Shown here: positions 1-7,658 of the stretch, one piece after another
Layout: every line of letters begins with the position of its first letter
How positions within the stretch are numbered: the stretch's first letter is position 1
Assembly: GCA_947570625.1 (NCBI GenBank)
Contig: CANOUP010000010.1
Coordinates: 1-61,126, forward strand
DNA length: 61,126 bases
Source of the DNA: an uncultured Clostridia bacterium
GTDB lineage: Bacteria; Bacillota; Clostridia; Christensenellales; Borkfalkiaceae
Direction: 5' to 3'
Translations under genes and position numbers: made by a program
The notes under the pieces: model-generated
Databases searched by the model: none
Seen by the model: only the letters and a program-made list of their open reading frames with translations
Told to the model about the DNA's origin: nothing

Positions 1-54
1 CCGTCGACCTCCAGCGTGACAGGCTGGCGCTCTAACCAACTGAGCTATCGGGCC
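1..54 (-). tRNA. tRNA-Asp (GTC), 3' end cut by window edge
   Basis: Read on the minus strand, the gene starts GGCCCGATAGCTCAG with a normal D arm. Its anticodon stem CAGCC/GCTGG is close to ideal, and the loop CTGTCAC gives anticodon GTC (Asp). The T arm and acceptor 3' strand lie beyond the window start. It follows the CAT-anticodon tRNA at 117-193 on the same strand and probably shares its promoter. GTC is one of the anticodons whose first base becomes queuosine, and this genome carries queuosine genes. Confidence 0.93.
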
Positions 55-116
55 ATATTTTTATTAAATTAATTAAGCGGAATAAACTGTTTAGCCGTTA
101 TCGAAAAAACAATTTT

Positions 117-193
117 TGGTGGGCCTTCACGGACTCGAACCGCGGACCAATCGGTTATGAGCCGACCGCTCTAACCAACTGAGCTAAAGGCCC
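117..193 (-). tRNA. tRNA with CAT anticodon, probably tRNA-Ile2 (lysidine type)
   Basis: This is a complete cloverleaf with a 7-bp acceptor stem (GGGCCTT/AAGGCCC), discriminator A and an encoded CCA. The anticodon loop is CTCATAA, so the anticodon is CAT. Elongator tRNA-Met usually has a TTCATAC-like loop, whereas tRNA-Ile2, whose C34 is changed to lysidine by TilS so that it reads AUA, usually has CTCATAA on a GGC/ACC-closed stem as here. Ile2 is therefore preferred over Met by inference. The missing initiator features rule out tRNA-fMet. Confidence 0.85.
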
Positions 194-234
194 TTAAATG
201 TAAGGTGTTCGTACTTTCCGCACAACGCTTTCAT

Positions 235-263
235 ATAATAATATACGCCGAATTTTTTGTCAA
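235..263 (-). promoter_or_regulatory. Promoter of the tRNA-Ile2/tRNA-Asp unit
   Basis: On the minus strand TTGACA, a 17-nt spacer and TATTAT lie about 40 nt upstream of the tRNA with the CAT anticodon. This is a near-consensus housekeeping promoter. It begins only about 20 nt past the stop codon of the small ORF at 284-460. Confidence 0.85.
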
Positions 264-283
264 GTAATTTCAAACGTATTTTA

Positions 284-460
284 TTATAATTTTTTTTGAT
301 TTTTTTCCGGAATATCGTCGGGACAATCGTTTTTTAGCTGTCCTTCCTTTTCTTCCTCTTCGCCGAGCTGTGCAAGCATTTCGAAAATTTTATCCTCGGA
401 AAGTTCTTCCGAACCGGGAGCAAGTTTGCCGTAAGCGAGTTTATCGTGATGGATAGTCAT
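284..460 (-). CDS. Small acidic protein, 58 aa, unknown
   Basis: A 58-codon frame begins MTIHHDKLAYGKLAPG and continues with a Glu-rich amphipathic stretch (SEELSEDKIFEMLAQLGEEE) and a charged Asn/Lys-rich tail. It has no signal peptide, membrane segment or recognisable domain. Support for translation comes from codon use matching its neighbours and from a well-formed promoter whose -10 box ends 6 nt before the ATG. There is no Shine-Dalgarno sequence, so initiation would be leaderless. It sits between tRNA genes, apart from any operon. Function cannot be assigned. Confidence 0.6.
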   Translation of the reverse strand: MTIHHDKLAYGKLAPGSEELSEDKIFEMLAQLGEEEEKEGQLKNDCPDDIPEKNQKKL

Positions 461-466
461 AAAGTT

Positions 467-495
467 ATTATATCACTATTTTTCAAAATAAGCAA
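467..495 (-). promoter_or_regulatory. Promoter abutting the ATG of the 58-aa gene
   Basis: On the minus strand TTGCTT, 17 nt, TATAAT, then AACTTT and the ATG. The expected transcription start falls on or next to the A of the start codon, leaving no room for a ribosome binding site. Confidence 0.65.
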
Positions 496-513
496 TAATA
501 AATAAAAAAACGT

Positions 514-542
514 TTGACTGAAAAGGAATTTGAATATATAAT
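514..542 (+). promoter_or_regulatory. Promoter of tRNA-Pro
   Basis: TTGACT, a 17-nt spacer and TATAAT, ending 11 nt before the mature tRNA-Pro 5' end. It is divergent from the promoter of the 58-aa gene. Confidence 0.88.
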
Positions 543-553
543 ATTACCGTTAT

Positions 554-629
554 TGAGGCGTAGCGCAGTTGGTAGCGCGTATGGTTCGGGACCATAAGGT
601 CGCGTGTTCAAATCACGTCGCCTCAACCA
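554..629 (+). tRNA. tRNA-Pro (CGG)
   Basis: This is a complete cloverleaf. The acceptor stem is TGAGGCG/CGCCTCA, followed by discriminator A and an encoded CCA. The anticodon stem is TATGG/CCATA with loop TTCGGGA, giving anticodon CGG (Pro). The T loop is TTCAAAT. It is a single-gene unit with its own promoter and terminator. Confidence 0.95.
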
Positions 630-635
630 AAATTT

Positions 636-669
636 AAAAGCACAAGGTTTTTGCCTTATGCTTTTTTTT
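636..669 (+). terminator. Terminator of tRNA-Pro
   Basis: An imperfect hairpin pairs AGCACAAGG with CCTTATGCT across a TTTTTG loop, with one mismatch. A run of eight T follows, seven nt after the encoded CCA. Confidence 0.8.
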
Positions 670-778
670 ATTCCTCTTTAAATGAGTCGGCGGGGGAAAT
701 GTTCAATACTTCGCAAATTTTAAAATTGTCTTTAAGAATGATATTCCATTAACGTCTAAATAATAATTCCGTCCCGAT

Positions 779-1378
779 TTATTTTATTTCAATATCATGT
801 ATACGCCCCTTCGATATAAGGTCTTTAAGGATGTTTATTTCGTTTTGGGCGCATTTTTTAAGCCGTTCGTCCGTTCTGCGCAATATGCGCTGTTCGCGCA
901 CTCCCGACGTGAAGCCGAATACGTTTATAAACGCAGGCAGGAGAAGCTTTGCAACCGCAAGCGCGCGCCTTAAATGAAAAGGTTCGGTTATGACCGCTAT
1001 GCTTTCCGCCTCCATTATATCCGTACGCTTGCATACCGCTGTCAGCGAACAGGTCATATTCTGTATAGTGTCGCAGGCGCACGGCTCCGTTATCAGCGCT
1101 TCGTCGGGAACGCCCGCTTTTATAAGCTGTCTGTACATAGCCGAGCTTTCCCTTACCGTTTTATCCGCAACCGCCGAGCCCGAAAGCACTATATAGGGCG
1201 CACCGCCATTTTTATAATACTTAAAAGCAATGTCCGTACGTATGCGCACGTGCTCGGGCGAGGTTCCGCAGAGTATTGCGAAATTTGATTTATAGACGGT
1301 TTCGTTCAGTCCCGAAAACAAAATACCGTCAATCTGCGCGTCGGTAAGCGCATTGACATCGGTTTGCGACAGATACAT
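779..1378 (-). CDS. DUF218 (YdcF/SanA-type) protein
   Basis: The protein has 199 residues from the chosen ATG at 1378, which is preceded by GAGG at 8 nt; an upstream in-frame start lacks a ribosome binding site. Family features are a short helical N-terminus ending in a Gly-rich strand (FAILCGTSPEHVRIR), then YIVLSGSAVADKTVRESSA, and the pattern TEPCACDTIQN followed later by ITEPFHLRRALAVAK. This is the DUF218 Rossmann-like core with its conserved acidic/Asn and His/Arg positions. YdcF binds S-adenosylmethionine, and SanA and ElyC act in envelope maintenance. The substrate here is unknown. No membrane segment is seen in this copy. Confidence 0.8.
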   Translation of the reverse strand: MYLSQTDVNALTDAQIDGILFSGLNETVYKSNFAILCGTSPEHVRIRTDIAFKYYKNGGAPYIVLSGSAVADKTVRESSAMYRQLIKAGVPDEALITEPCACDTIQNMTCSLTAVCKRTDIMEAESIAVITEPFHLRRALAVAKLLLPAFINVFGFTSGVREQRILRRTDERLKKCAQNEINILKDLISKGRIHDIEIK

Positions 1379-1414
1379 AAAATTTTCCTCAATCTTAATA
1401 TTGCCTTTTTTTTG

Positions 1415-1443
1415 TTGACAATACCTGCCGCGCGCTGTATAAT
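1415..1443 (+). promoter_or_regulatory. Promoter of the pnuC leader
   Basis: TTGACA, 17 nt and TATAAT is a perfect consensus. The predicted start is near 1450, leaving a leader of about 110 nt before the pnuC-like gene. The leader contains two competing hairpins. Confidence 0.9.
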
Positions 1444-1466
1444 GAATAAAAAAATAAAGAGATTTT

Positions 1467-1553
1467 TGCAAATGCTACCGAGTATTTGCAGGTGCGGACA
1501 GCATTTTACTTATATCGTCAGGTCTTGGAAGATATAAGCGAAATGCTGTTTTT
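1467..1553 (+). promoter_or_regulatory. Predicted attenuator or riboswitch-like leader of pnuC
   Basis: Hairpin 1 (1467-1490) pairs TGCAAATGCT with AGTATTTGCA over an ACCG loop, 10 bp with one G-U. Hairpin 2 (1498-1549) pairs ACAGCATTT with AAATGCTGT (9 bp), then, after a 2x2 internal loop, CTTATATC with GATATAAG (8 bp) around a 14-nt loop. A T tract follows, which is an intrinsic terminator shape. AAATGCT at 1470-1476 can instead pair with AGCATTT at 1500-1506, which would break both hairpins. This is the exclusive-pairing logic of transcription attenuation. I do not recognise a TPP, FMN or preQ1 aptamer core in it. Confidence 0.7.
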
Positions 1554-1562
1554 GGATTTATT

Positions 1563-2252
1563 ATGAAAAAGTTTTTTAAAAGTTTAACAATCGCAGAAAT
1601 TCTGATATGGGTTATTTCCTCCATTACCGTTACCGTGTGTTTTTTCGTTTTTAAAAACACGCAGTACCACTATCTTATCGGTTCGCTGATAGGCATAGCG
1701 GGGCTTATAATCGTATCCAAAGGCAACCCTGCGGGTCAGGCGGTAATTATCGTTTTCAGTGTATTTTACGGGATAATTTCCTACTCGTTCCGCTATTACG
1801 GAGAAATGATAACCTACCTTGGCATGAGCGCTCCTATCGCGGCGTGGGCGCTTATAACCTGGATTAAAAACCCTTACGCCGAGGGGGAAGTGAAAGTGAA
1901 CAGACTCTCACGCCTTGAAATCTGTCTTTTCTGCGTAGGCTCGCTTGCGGTAACCGCCGCGTTTTACTTTATCCTGCGCGCGCTGAACACCGCAAACCTT
2001 TTCGTCAGCACTCTTTCCGTTCTGACTTCGTTTACCGCCTCTTACCTGACGGCAAGAAGAAGCCGTTTTTACGCCGTGTTCTACGGGCTGAACGATATAG
2101 TTTTAATCGTACTATGGGCTTTGGCGAGCATTAAGGATTTGACTTACCTGCCTATGGTTATATGTTTCGTAGCTTTTTTAGTACTGGATATTTACGGATT
2201 TATAAATTGGACCCGAATGGAAAAAAAGCAAAAAACAGATAAAGTTACTTAA
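1563..2252 (+). CDS. pnuC: PnuC-family vitamin/nucleoside transporter
   Basis: This 229-residue membrane protein has about seven hydrophobic segments and ends in the family signature region YGFINWTRMEKKQ. PnuC proteins (SWEET-like fold) take up nicotinamide riboside by facilitated diffusion. Relatives carry thiamine (PnuT), riboflavin (PnuX) or deoxynucleosides (PnuN), so the substrate is open. The ATG at 1563 has only a weak GGA, placed directly after the leader terminator, so termination and initiation signals are tightly packed. It is monocistronic, followed by a separate promoter. Confidence 0.85.
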   Translation: MKKFFKSLTIAEILIWVISSITVTVCFFVFKNTQYHYLIGSLIGIAGLIIVSKGNPAGQAVIIVFSVFYGIISYSFRYYGEMITYLGMSAPIAAWALITWIKNPYAEGEVKVNRLSRLEICLFCVGSLAVTAAFYFILRALNTANLFVSTLSVLTSFTASYLTARRSRFYAVFYGLNDIVLIVLWALASIKDLTYLPMVICFVAFLVLDIYGFINWTRMEKKQKTDKVT

Positions 2253-2258
2253 TTTTTG

Positions 2259-2286
2259 TTGAAAAATTTTTTAAGGGTGCTATAAT
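2259..2286 (+). promoter_or_regulatory. Promoter of the BI-1-like gene
   Basis: TTGAAA, 16 nt and TATAAT lie just past the pnuC stop codon. The gene downstream has the strong ribosome binding site AAAGGAG. Confidence 0.75.
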
Positions 2287-2320
2287 GATAGTATAAAATA
2301 TCATAATAAAGGAGATAGTT

Positions 2321-3103
2321 ATGACGTTAAACGGAAATCCAAGTCTTAGGCGCGTTATAAAAGGCAGTGAAAACGGCAAGTATACCGCCGAGGACGAAAA
2401 TGTTGTTTCTATGAAATCTATGGCGTGGAAATCGATAGTTTTCTGCGCGGTGACAATTGTCGCTGCGGTGCTCAGTGCGTTTCTTTTAAACCACTACGTT
2501 GCAACCGAAAACGCGGAAGCGCTTACCGTGCTTTTAATGGTTCTCGCATTTTCGGCTATACCACTCTTCATCATTTCGCTAATTATAATGTTCGTACCCA
2601 AAACGGCGGGAATTTTAGGATTTGTCTTCTGTATGCTCGAAGGTCTGGTTATGGGCTCGCTGTCGGCGATTGTCGACCTGTTCTTCCCCGGAATAGCAAT
2701 TATGGCGTTCCTCGGCACCTGCATCGTATTCATTATTTCCTGGGCGGTGTTCAGACTGCTCGGACAAAGACTTTCAAACAAATTCGTAGGATTCGTTATC
2801 GTTTCGTTTGTCAGCCTTTTGCTTCTTGAAGCACTCGGATATTTACTGTCGCTTTTCATCCCCGCGTTCGCAAGCGTAATGAACAACATCTGGATTCAGC
2901 TTGCTATAAGCGCCGTTTTCGTACTCTGGGCGTCTTTCATGATATTGATAGACCTAAACAATATGAAACTGCTTGAAGAAAACAGAGCCGACAAAAAATA
3001 CGAGTGGCTTGCCGCGTTCTCGCTGGTTACTACTCTTATGTGGCTGTACCTCGAAATTCTCGAAATTCTTATGAAGATAGCAATGCTTGCAAAGAGAGAT
3101 TGA
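2321..3103 (+). CDS. Bax inhibitor-1/YccA-like membrane protein
   Basis: The protein has 260 residues, a cytoplasmic N-terminus with an NPSLRR motif and seven hydrophobic segments from about residue 35. The last segments include MILIDLNNMKLLEE and KKYEWLAAFSLVTTLMWLYLEILEIL, typical of the BaxI_1 branch of the BI-1/YetJ superfamily. BI-1 family members such as B. subtilis YetJ are pH-dependent calcium leak channels or regulators of membrane proteases. The exact role of this branch is not known. The start is set by GGAGATAGTTATG. A strong hairpin follows. Confidence 0.85.
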   Translation: MTLNGNPSLRRVIKGSENGKYTAEDENVVSMKSMAWKSIVFCAVTIVAAVLSAFLLNHYVATENAEALTVLLMVLAFSAIPLFIISLIIMFVPKTAGILGFVFCMLEGLVMGSLSAIVDLFFPGIAIMAFLGTCIVFIISWAVFRLLGQRLSNKFVGFVIVSFVSLLLLEALGYLLSLFIPAFASVMNNIWIQLAISAVFVLWASFMILIDLNNMKLLEENRADKKYEWLAAFSLVTTLMWLYLEILEILMKIAMLAKRD

Positions 3104-3116
3104 TTTTAAAACAAAT

Positions 3117-3153
3117 AAACGCGCCTGCGGTATTTACCGCAGGCGCGTTTTAT
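3117..3153. terminator. Bidirectional terminator
   Basis: A perfect hairpin pairs AACGCGCCTGCGG with CCGCAGGCGCGTT, flanked by T/A tracts on both sides. It lies between the convergent BI-1-like gene and ileS and can serve both. Confidence 0.88.
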
Positions 3154-6100
3154 TTACTTTTTAAGAATAGACAGCGTAACCTTTTCGCCGTTTATGTTCT
3201 GTTCCCTCGTGTACGCGCCTTCTGCGGGTTCTCCCGCGCAAACGCTTTCGGCGAGGACGTCGCTCTTAAATCCGCCGTCGGCAAGCACCTTTTCGGCTCT
3301 GCCTTCCGCCTTGTATCTTACGTCAATCCTGTCGGTCACTTCGAAGCCGGCGTCTTTGCGCATATTCTGAATTTTGGAAACTATTTCGCGCTCTATTCCC
3401 TCGGCGATGAGTTCTTCCGTAAGCTCGGTATCCAGCGCGACTGTTATGCCCTTATCCTCTGAGGCAATGAAGCCGTTGGCGCTTTGCGTGAATATCTGCA
3501 AATCTTCCTCTGCCAGCGCAACGCCGAGGTCGGCAATTTCGTACGTACCGCCGTTTTTGACCGCGCCGACAACCTCTTTCGCATTGCAGTTTGCAAGGAA
3601 AGCGGAAATCGCGCCCAGCTTTTTGCCGTATTTGGGACCCAGCGTTTTTAGCTGGGGTTTGAGTTTATAGCTTATATATTTTTCCGCGTCCGAAGCAAGC
3701 TCGAAATTCTTTATGTTAAGCTCGTCTAAAACGATTGCCTTTTCCTCTTCCGAAAGCCTTATAGCCCTGTGCGAAACAACGACCATTTTATTGAGGGGCT
3801 GACGGTTTTTGAGGTTGCCCGCGTTACGCGCTCCCCTGCCGAGGACGACTATGTCCAGCACTTCTTCCATGCCGTCTTCGAGCTTTTTGTCAATATACTC
3901 TTCGTGCACGTCGGGGAACTTGCAGAGGTGGACGCTTGCCGGCTCGCCTGCGAAAAACTGCGGTACGAGATTGCGGTACATCATCTCCGCGATAAACGGC
4001 GTGTAGGGCGCGGTAAGCTTTGCAAGCGTTACGAGCACGGTATACAGCGTAGTGTACGCCGAAGCCTTGTCCTCTGTCATTTCCGAACCCCAGTACCGCT
4101 CTCTGCCGCGTCTTACGTACCAGTTGGAAAGCACGTCGGCAAAGTCCTGCAACGCGCGGGCGCTTTCGAAAATTTCGTACTTTTCAAGACTATTGTCTAT
4201 GAACCGCGTCAGTGTATTCAGCTTTGAAAGTATCCACTTATCCATTACGGACAGCCTGCACTTTTCAAGGCTGTATTCGGCGGGGTTGTATTTATCTATC
4301 TCGGCGTAGAGCGTGAAGAAGGCGTATGTGTTCCACAGCGTGCCGATATATTTTCTCTGCGCTTCGGAAACCGTTTCCTCTGCGAAACGCGAGGGAAGCC
4401 AGGGCGCAGACGACGTGTAAAAATACCACCTGACCGCGTCCGCCCCCTGTTTGTCGAGCACCGTCCACGGGTCGACGACGTTGCCCTTGTGCTTGGACAT
4501 TTTGATGCCGTTTTTGTCGTTGACGTGTCCGAGAACTATGCAGTTTTTAAAGGGCGCTTTTCCGAAAAGTATGGTGTTTATTACAAGCAGGGTGTAAAAC
4601 CAGCCCCTCGTCTGGTCCACGGCTTCGGATATGAAGTCGGCGGGGAAGGTCTTTTCGAACACCTCTTTGTTTTCGAACGGGTAATGGTACTGCGCGAACG
4701 GCATAGACCCCGAATCGAACCAGCAGTCTATGACTTCGGGCGTGCGCTTCATAGCGCCACCGCACTTTGCGCACTTGCAGGTAAGGCTGTCGAGATAGGG
4801 GCGGTGAAGTTCTATATCGCCAGAAACTCCGCACTTCTCTTTAAGCTCCGCCTTGGAGCCCATAACCTGTATTTCACCGCAGTCGGGGCAGACCCAGACG
4901 GGCAGGGGCGTGCCCCAGTACCTGTCGCGGGAAAGTCCCCAGTCTATGACGTTTTCGAGGAAATTGCCCATTCTGCCCTCTTTTATGGTTTCGGGCATCC
5001 AGTTGACCGAGCGGTTGGCGGAAATTATTTCGTCCTTGACCTTTGTAACCTGTATGAACCAGCTAGACTTTGCGTAATACAGAAGGGGCGTATCGCAACG
5101 CCAGCAGTGGGGATAATCGTGCTCGTAAGGCAGGACTTTGAATAAGAGCCCCTTTTCTTCGAGCATACCGAGTATTTTCTTATCCGCCTTTTTTGCGAAC
5201 AGCCCGTTCAGACTTTCGAAACGCGTATCGAAACAGCCCCTCTCGTCGACGAGCTGTACGACGGGAAGTCCGTAACGTTTGCCGACCTTGTAGTCGTCCT
5301 CGCCGAACGCGGGCGCAATGTGAACGACGCCCGTGCCGTCGCCCATGGTTACGTAGTTATCGCAGACGACGAAGTGCGCGGGGGGAACGGAGTTAGCGGG
5401 GGAAATGCGCTTTATCTCCTCCGACGTTTCACCGAACAGCGGCTCGTATCCGAGCCCTTCCCATTCTTTACCCGTTTTCCTTTCGATTACTTCGTATTCT
5501 TCGAAGAATTTGCCGGCAAGCGCTTCGGCAAGTATATAGCTTGCGCCGTCGGATTTTATTTCTACGTAGGGCTCGTCGGGATTCATACACAGCGCGACGT
5601 TGGAAGGCAATGTCCAGGGCGTCGTCGTCCAGGCGAGGATATATCGGTTTTCGCTTCCGCGCACCTTAAAGCGCGCGACGGCGGAATTTTCCTTTACGAG
5701 CTTGTAGCCCTGAGCGACCTCGTGCGAGGAAAGCGCCGTTCCGCACCTCGGGCAGTAGGGCACTATCTTGTGTCCCTTGTACAAAAGACCCTTTTCGTGC
5801 ATGCGTTTAAGAGCCCACCACTCGGACTCGATATAATTGTCGTCGTATGTGACGTAAGGGTTGTCCATATCGACCCAGTATCCCACGCGGTCGGACATCT
5901 TTTCCCATTCGCCCTTGTACTTCCATACCGACTGTTTACACTTTTTTATGAAGGGCTCTATGCCGTACTCCTCTATCTGCTGTTTGCCGTCCAGGCCGAG
6001 GGATTTTTCCACTTCGAGCTCGACGGGCAGTCCGTGGGTGTCCCAGCCCGCCTTTCTTAAAACGTGCCCGCCCTTCATGGTCTTGTAGCGGGGTATGATG

Positions 6101-6297
6101 TCCTTCATAACGCGCGTAAGAATATGACCTATATGCGGTTTTCCGTTAGCCGTGGGGGGACCGTCGTAAAACGAAAACTCGTTTCCGCCCTCGTTCGAAT
6201 CGATGCTTTTCTCGAAAATTTTGTTTTGCTTCCAGAACTCTATGACTTCCTTTTCCCTTTCCACAAAGTTGAGTGAAGTGTCTACTTTTCCGTACAT
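3154..6297 (-). CDS. ileS: Isoleucyl-tRNA synthetase, eukaryote-like type 2
   Basis: This is a 1047-residue class I synthetase charging tRNA-Ile. The HIGH motif is seen in PPTANGKPHIGHIL, with WDTHGLPVE and CWFDSGSMPFAQYHYP further on, and the KMSKS loop as NGIKMSKHKGNVVDPW. The form of the HIGH and KMSKS regions (RYKTMKGGHVLRKAGWDTHG, KMSKHKGN) and the long C-terminal part match the IleS2 type found in eukaryotes and many Gram-positives. This type is generally insensitive to mupirocin. The start at 6297 has GAGG at 9 nt; the longer frame runs into the T-box leader and is rejected. Confidence 0.97.
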   Translation of the reverse strand: MYGKVDTSLNFVEREKEVIEFWKQNKIFEKSIDSNEGGNEFSFYDGPPTANGKPHIGHILTRVMKDIIPRYKTMKGGHVLRKAGWDTHGLPVELEVEKSLGLDGKQQIEEYGIEPFIKKCKQSVWKYKGEWEKMSDRVGYWVDMDNPYVTYDDNYIESEWWALKRMHEKGLLYKGHKIVPYCPRCGTALSSHEVAQGYKLVKENSAVARFKVRGSENRYILAWTTTPWTLPSNVALCMNPDEPYVEIKSDGASYILAEALAGKFFEEYEVIERKTGKEWEGLGYEPLFGETSEEIKRISPANSVPPAHFVVCDNYVTMGDGTGVVHIAPAFGEDDYKVGKRYGLPVVQLVDERGCFDTRFESLNGLFAKKADKKILGMLEEKGLLFKVLPYEHDYPHCWRCDTPLLYYAKSSWFIQVTKVKDEIISANRSVNWMPETIKEGRMGNFLENVIDWGLSRDRYWGTPLPVWVCPDCGEIQVMGSKAELKEKCGVSGDIELHRPYLDSLTCKCAKCGGAMKRTPEVIDCWFDSGSMPFAQYHYPFENKEVFEKTFPADFISEAVDQTRGWFYTLLVINTILFGKAPFKNCIVLGHVNDKNGIKMSKHKGNVVDPWTVLDKQGADAVRWYFYTSSAPWLPSRFAEETVSEAQRKYIGTLWNTYAFFTLYAEIDKYNPAEYSLEKCRLSVMDKWILSKLNTLTRFIDNSLEKYEIFESARALQDFADVLSNWYVRRGRERYWGSEMTEDKASAYTTLYTVLVTLAKLTAPYTPFIAEMMYRNLVPQFFAGEPASVHLCKFPDVHEEYIDKKLEDGMEEVLDIVVLGRGARNAGNLKNRQPLNKMVVVSHRAIRLSEEEKAIVLDELNIKNFELASDAEKYISYKLKPQLKTLGPKYGKKLGAISAFLANCNAKEVVGAVKNGGTYEIADLGVALAEEDLQIFTQSANGFIASEDKGITVALDTELTEELIAEGIEREIVSKIQNMRKDAGFEVTDRIDVRYKAEGRAEKVLADGGFKSDVLAESVCAGEPAEGAYTREQNINGEKVTLSILKK

Positions 6298-6319
6298 AAA
6301 TAAACCTCGCAAAAATTTT

Positions 6320-6568
6320 AACAAAATAAGGACGTCCCGTTTCGGACGCCCTTTAATACGCGCTTTTATACCACCAAAACAAACAGACATTTGCCGTAAC
6401 TTGTAACGGGTTACGAATCCGCGCAAAGCTAATCGTTGCCTTTCGCAATGCGGGCTGGAAGGTGATATCCTATGCGGTAAGAATGCTTTCTCGCACCAGA
6501 CGAAAGCTCTCTGAAAATCTTTGTCCGCAAGGCGCTGTCCTTCGTCGTCGCCTTTAAATTTAACTTGT
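6320..6568 (-). promoter_or_regulatory. T-box riboswitch of ileS (specifier ATC)
   Basis: On the minus strand the leader shows a stem I with the AGAGAGC element and a downstream GGTGCGAGAAAG segment. The specifier loop has ATATCACC, so the specifier codon is ATC (Ile) at 6464-6466. The T-box-like sequence TTTTGGTGGTATAAAAGCGCG lies at 6361-6380. A terminator hairpin pairs AGGGCGTCC with GGGACGTCCTT at 6329-6354, with a T-rich tail. In T-box control uncharged tRNA-Ile stabilises the antiterminator. The TGGTG core that binds the tRNA acceptor end is retained, although the flanking consensus is altered. Confidence 0.9.
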
Positions 6569-6574
6569 AACCAA

Positions 6575-6603
6575 ATTATATACCAACCGCATTGAAAAGT
6601 AAA
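6575..6603 (-). promoter_or_regulatory. Promoter of the ileS T-box transcript
   Basis: On the minus strand TTTACT, 17 nt and TATAAT, about 7 nt before the predicted start of the leader. It lies just past the tsaD stop codon, so ileS is transcribed separately from secA-prfB-tsaD. Confidence 0.75.
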
Positions 6604-6621
6604 GCGATTTGAACAAACTTA

Positions 6622-7653
6622 TTATACTAACGGAATATGCGCCTGCGCGTTTATGCTCAGCGGGGCGAAATTGCCCGCTTTGTACTGCACGAGCCCCTCG
6701 GACGCTATCATGCCGGCGTTGTCGGTGCAGTAAACTTTTTCGGGCAGGATAAGCTTTAACCCCGCCTTTTGACACGCCTGCGACAAAGACGTCCTTAAAT
6801 AATCGTTTGCCGTTACGCCTCCGCCCGCAGTCACCGTCTTTACGCCAAGTTTAAGCGCGCTTTCCACCGTCTTTGCGACTAGCGGGTCTATTGCTGAACG
6901 CTGGAACGAACACGCGACGTCGTGAATATTTATTTCTTCCCCCTTCTGCGCAGAATTGTGGCAGTAGTTGATTACCGCCGTTTTTAGACCCGAATAAGAA
7001 AACTGCATATTACGGCTGTTTTTTACGAGCGCCTGCGGGAAAGGTATTACGGGTTTGCCCGTTTCAGCCGTTTTCTGGACGTTGGGGCCGCCGGGGTACG
7101 GCAGGGAAAGCACGCGCGCGACTTTGTCGAACGCTTCGCCCGCCGCGTCGTCGCAGGTTGCGCCCAAAACTTCGAACTCGGTATAGCTTTTCGTGTGCAG
7201 AACCGCCGTGTGCCCCCCGCTTGCAAGCAAGGTTACGTAAGGCGGTTCAAGCTCTTCACTGCAAAGATATGAAGCCGAAAGATGACCGCGTATATGGTTT
7301 ACGGCTATCAAAGGCACGTTGAGCGTATAGGCGAGCGATTTTGCGAACGAAAGCCCGACCAAAAGCGCGCCTAAAAGCCCCGCGCCGTACGTTACGGCGA
7401 CGGCGTCTATATCCTTAAACGTCAGGCCCGCGTCGGCAACCGCCTTTACCGCGACTTTGTTTACCGCGTCGGTGTGCGCGCGGGACGCTATTTCCGGGAC
7501 CACACCGCCGTACTTAGCCTGTTCGCTTGCCGAGGATATTATTACGTTGGACAGTATTTTTCTGCCGCGCACTACCGCGCCCGCGGTTTCGTCGCAACTC
7601 GATTCCAGACCCAGTATACAGGGGTTTTCTTTTATTTTGAAATTTCCGTACAT
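6622..7653 (-). CDS. tsaD: tRNA N6-threonylcarbamoyladenosine synthase subunit TsaD
   Basis: At 343 residues this is the normal family length. TsaD transfers the threonylcarbamoyl group from threonylcarbamoyl-AMP to A37 of ANN-decoding tRNAs, working with TsaB and TsaE. Visible motifs are ILGLESSCDETAGAVV at the N-terminus, the metal-binding HIRGHLSASYL (HxxxH), LASGGHTAVL, and TAGGGVTANDYLR followed by KVYCTDNAGMIA at the C-terminus. The start at 7653 (MYGNFKIKENPCILG) has no Shine-Dalgarno sequence. A small hairpin with a T tract ends only a few nt before it. No tsaB or tsaE is present in the window. Confidence 0.95.
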   Translation of the reverse strand: MYGNFKIKENPCILGLESSCDETAGAVVRGRKILSNVIISSASEQAKYGGVVPEIASRAHTDAVNKVAVKAVADAGLTFKDIDAVAVTYGAGLLGALLVGLSFAKSLAYTLNVPLIAVNHIRGHLSASYLCSEELEPPYVTLLASGGHTAVLHTKSYTEFEVLGATCDDAAGEAFDKVARVLSLPYPGGPNVQKTAETGKPVIPFPQALVKNSRNMQFSYSGLKTAVINYCHNSAQKGEEINIHDVACSFQRSAIDPLVAKTVESALKLGVKTVTAGGGVTANDYLRTSLSQACQKAGLKLILPEKVYCTDNAGMIASEGLVQYKAGNFAPLSINAQAHIPLV

Positions 7654-7658
7654 AATGC

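Noticed and set aside
1450-1562. TPP, FMN or preQ1 riboswitch before pnuC
   Set aside because: The conserved aptamer sequences (for example CTGAGA for TPP) are absent; kept as an unclassified attenuator.
6297-6426. Longer IleRS N-terminus (43 extra residues)
   Set aside because: The extension is a read through the T-box terminator and antiterminator region; GAGG marks the start at 6297.
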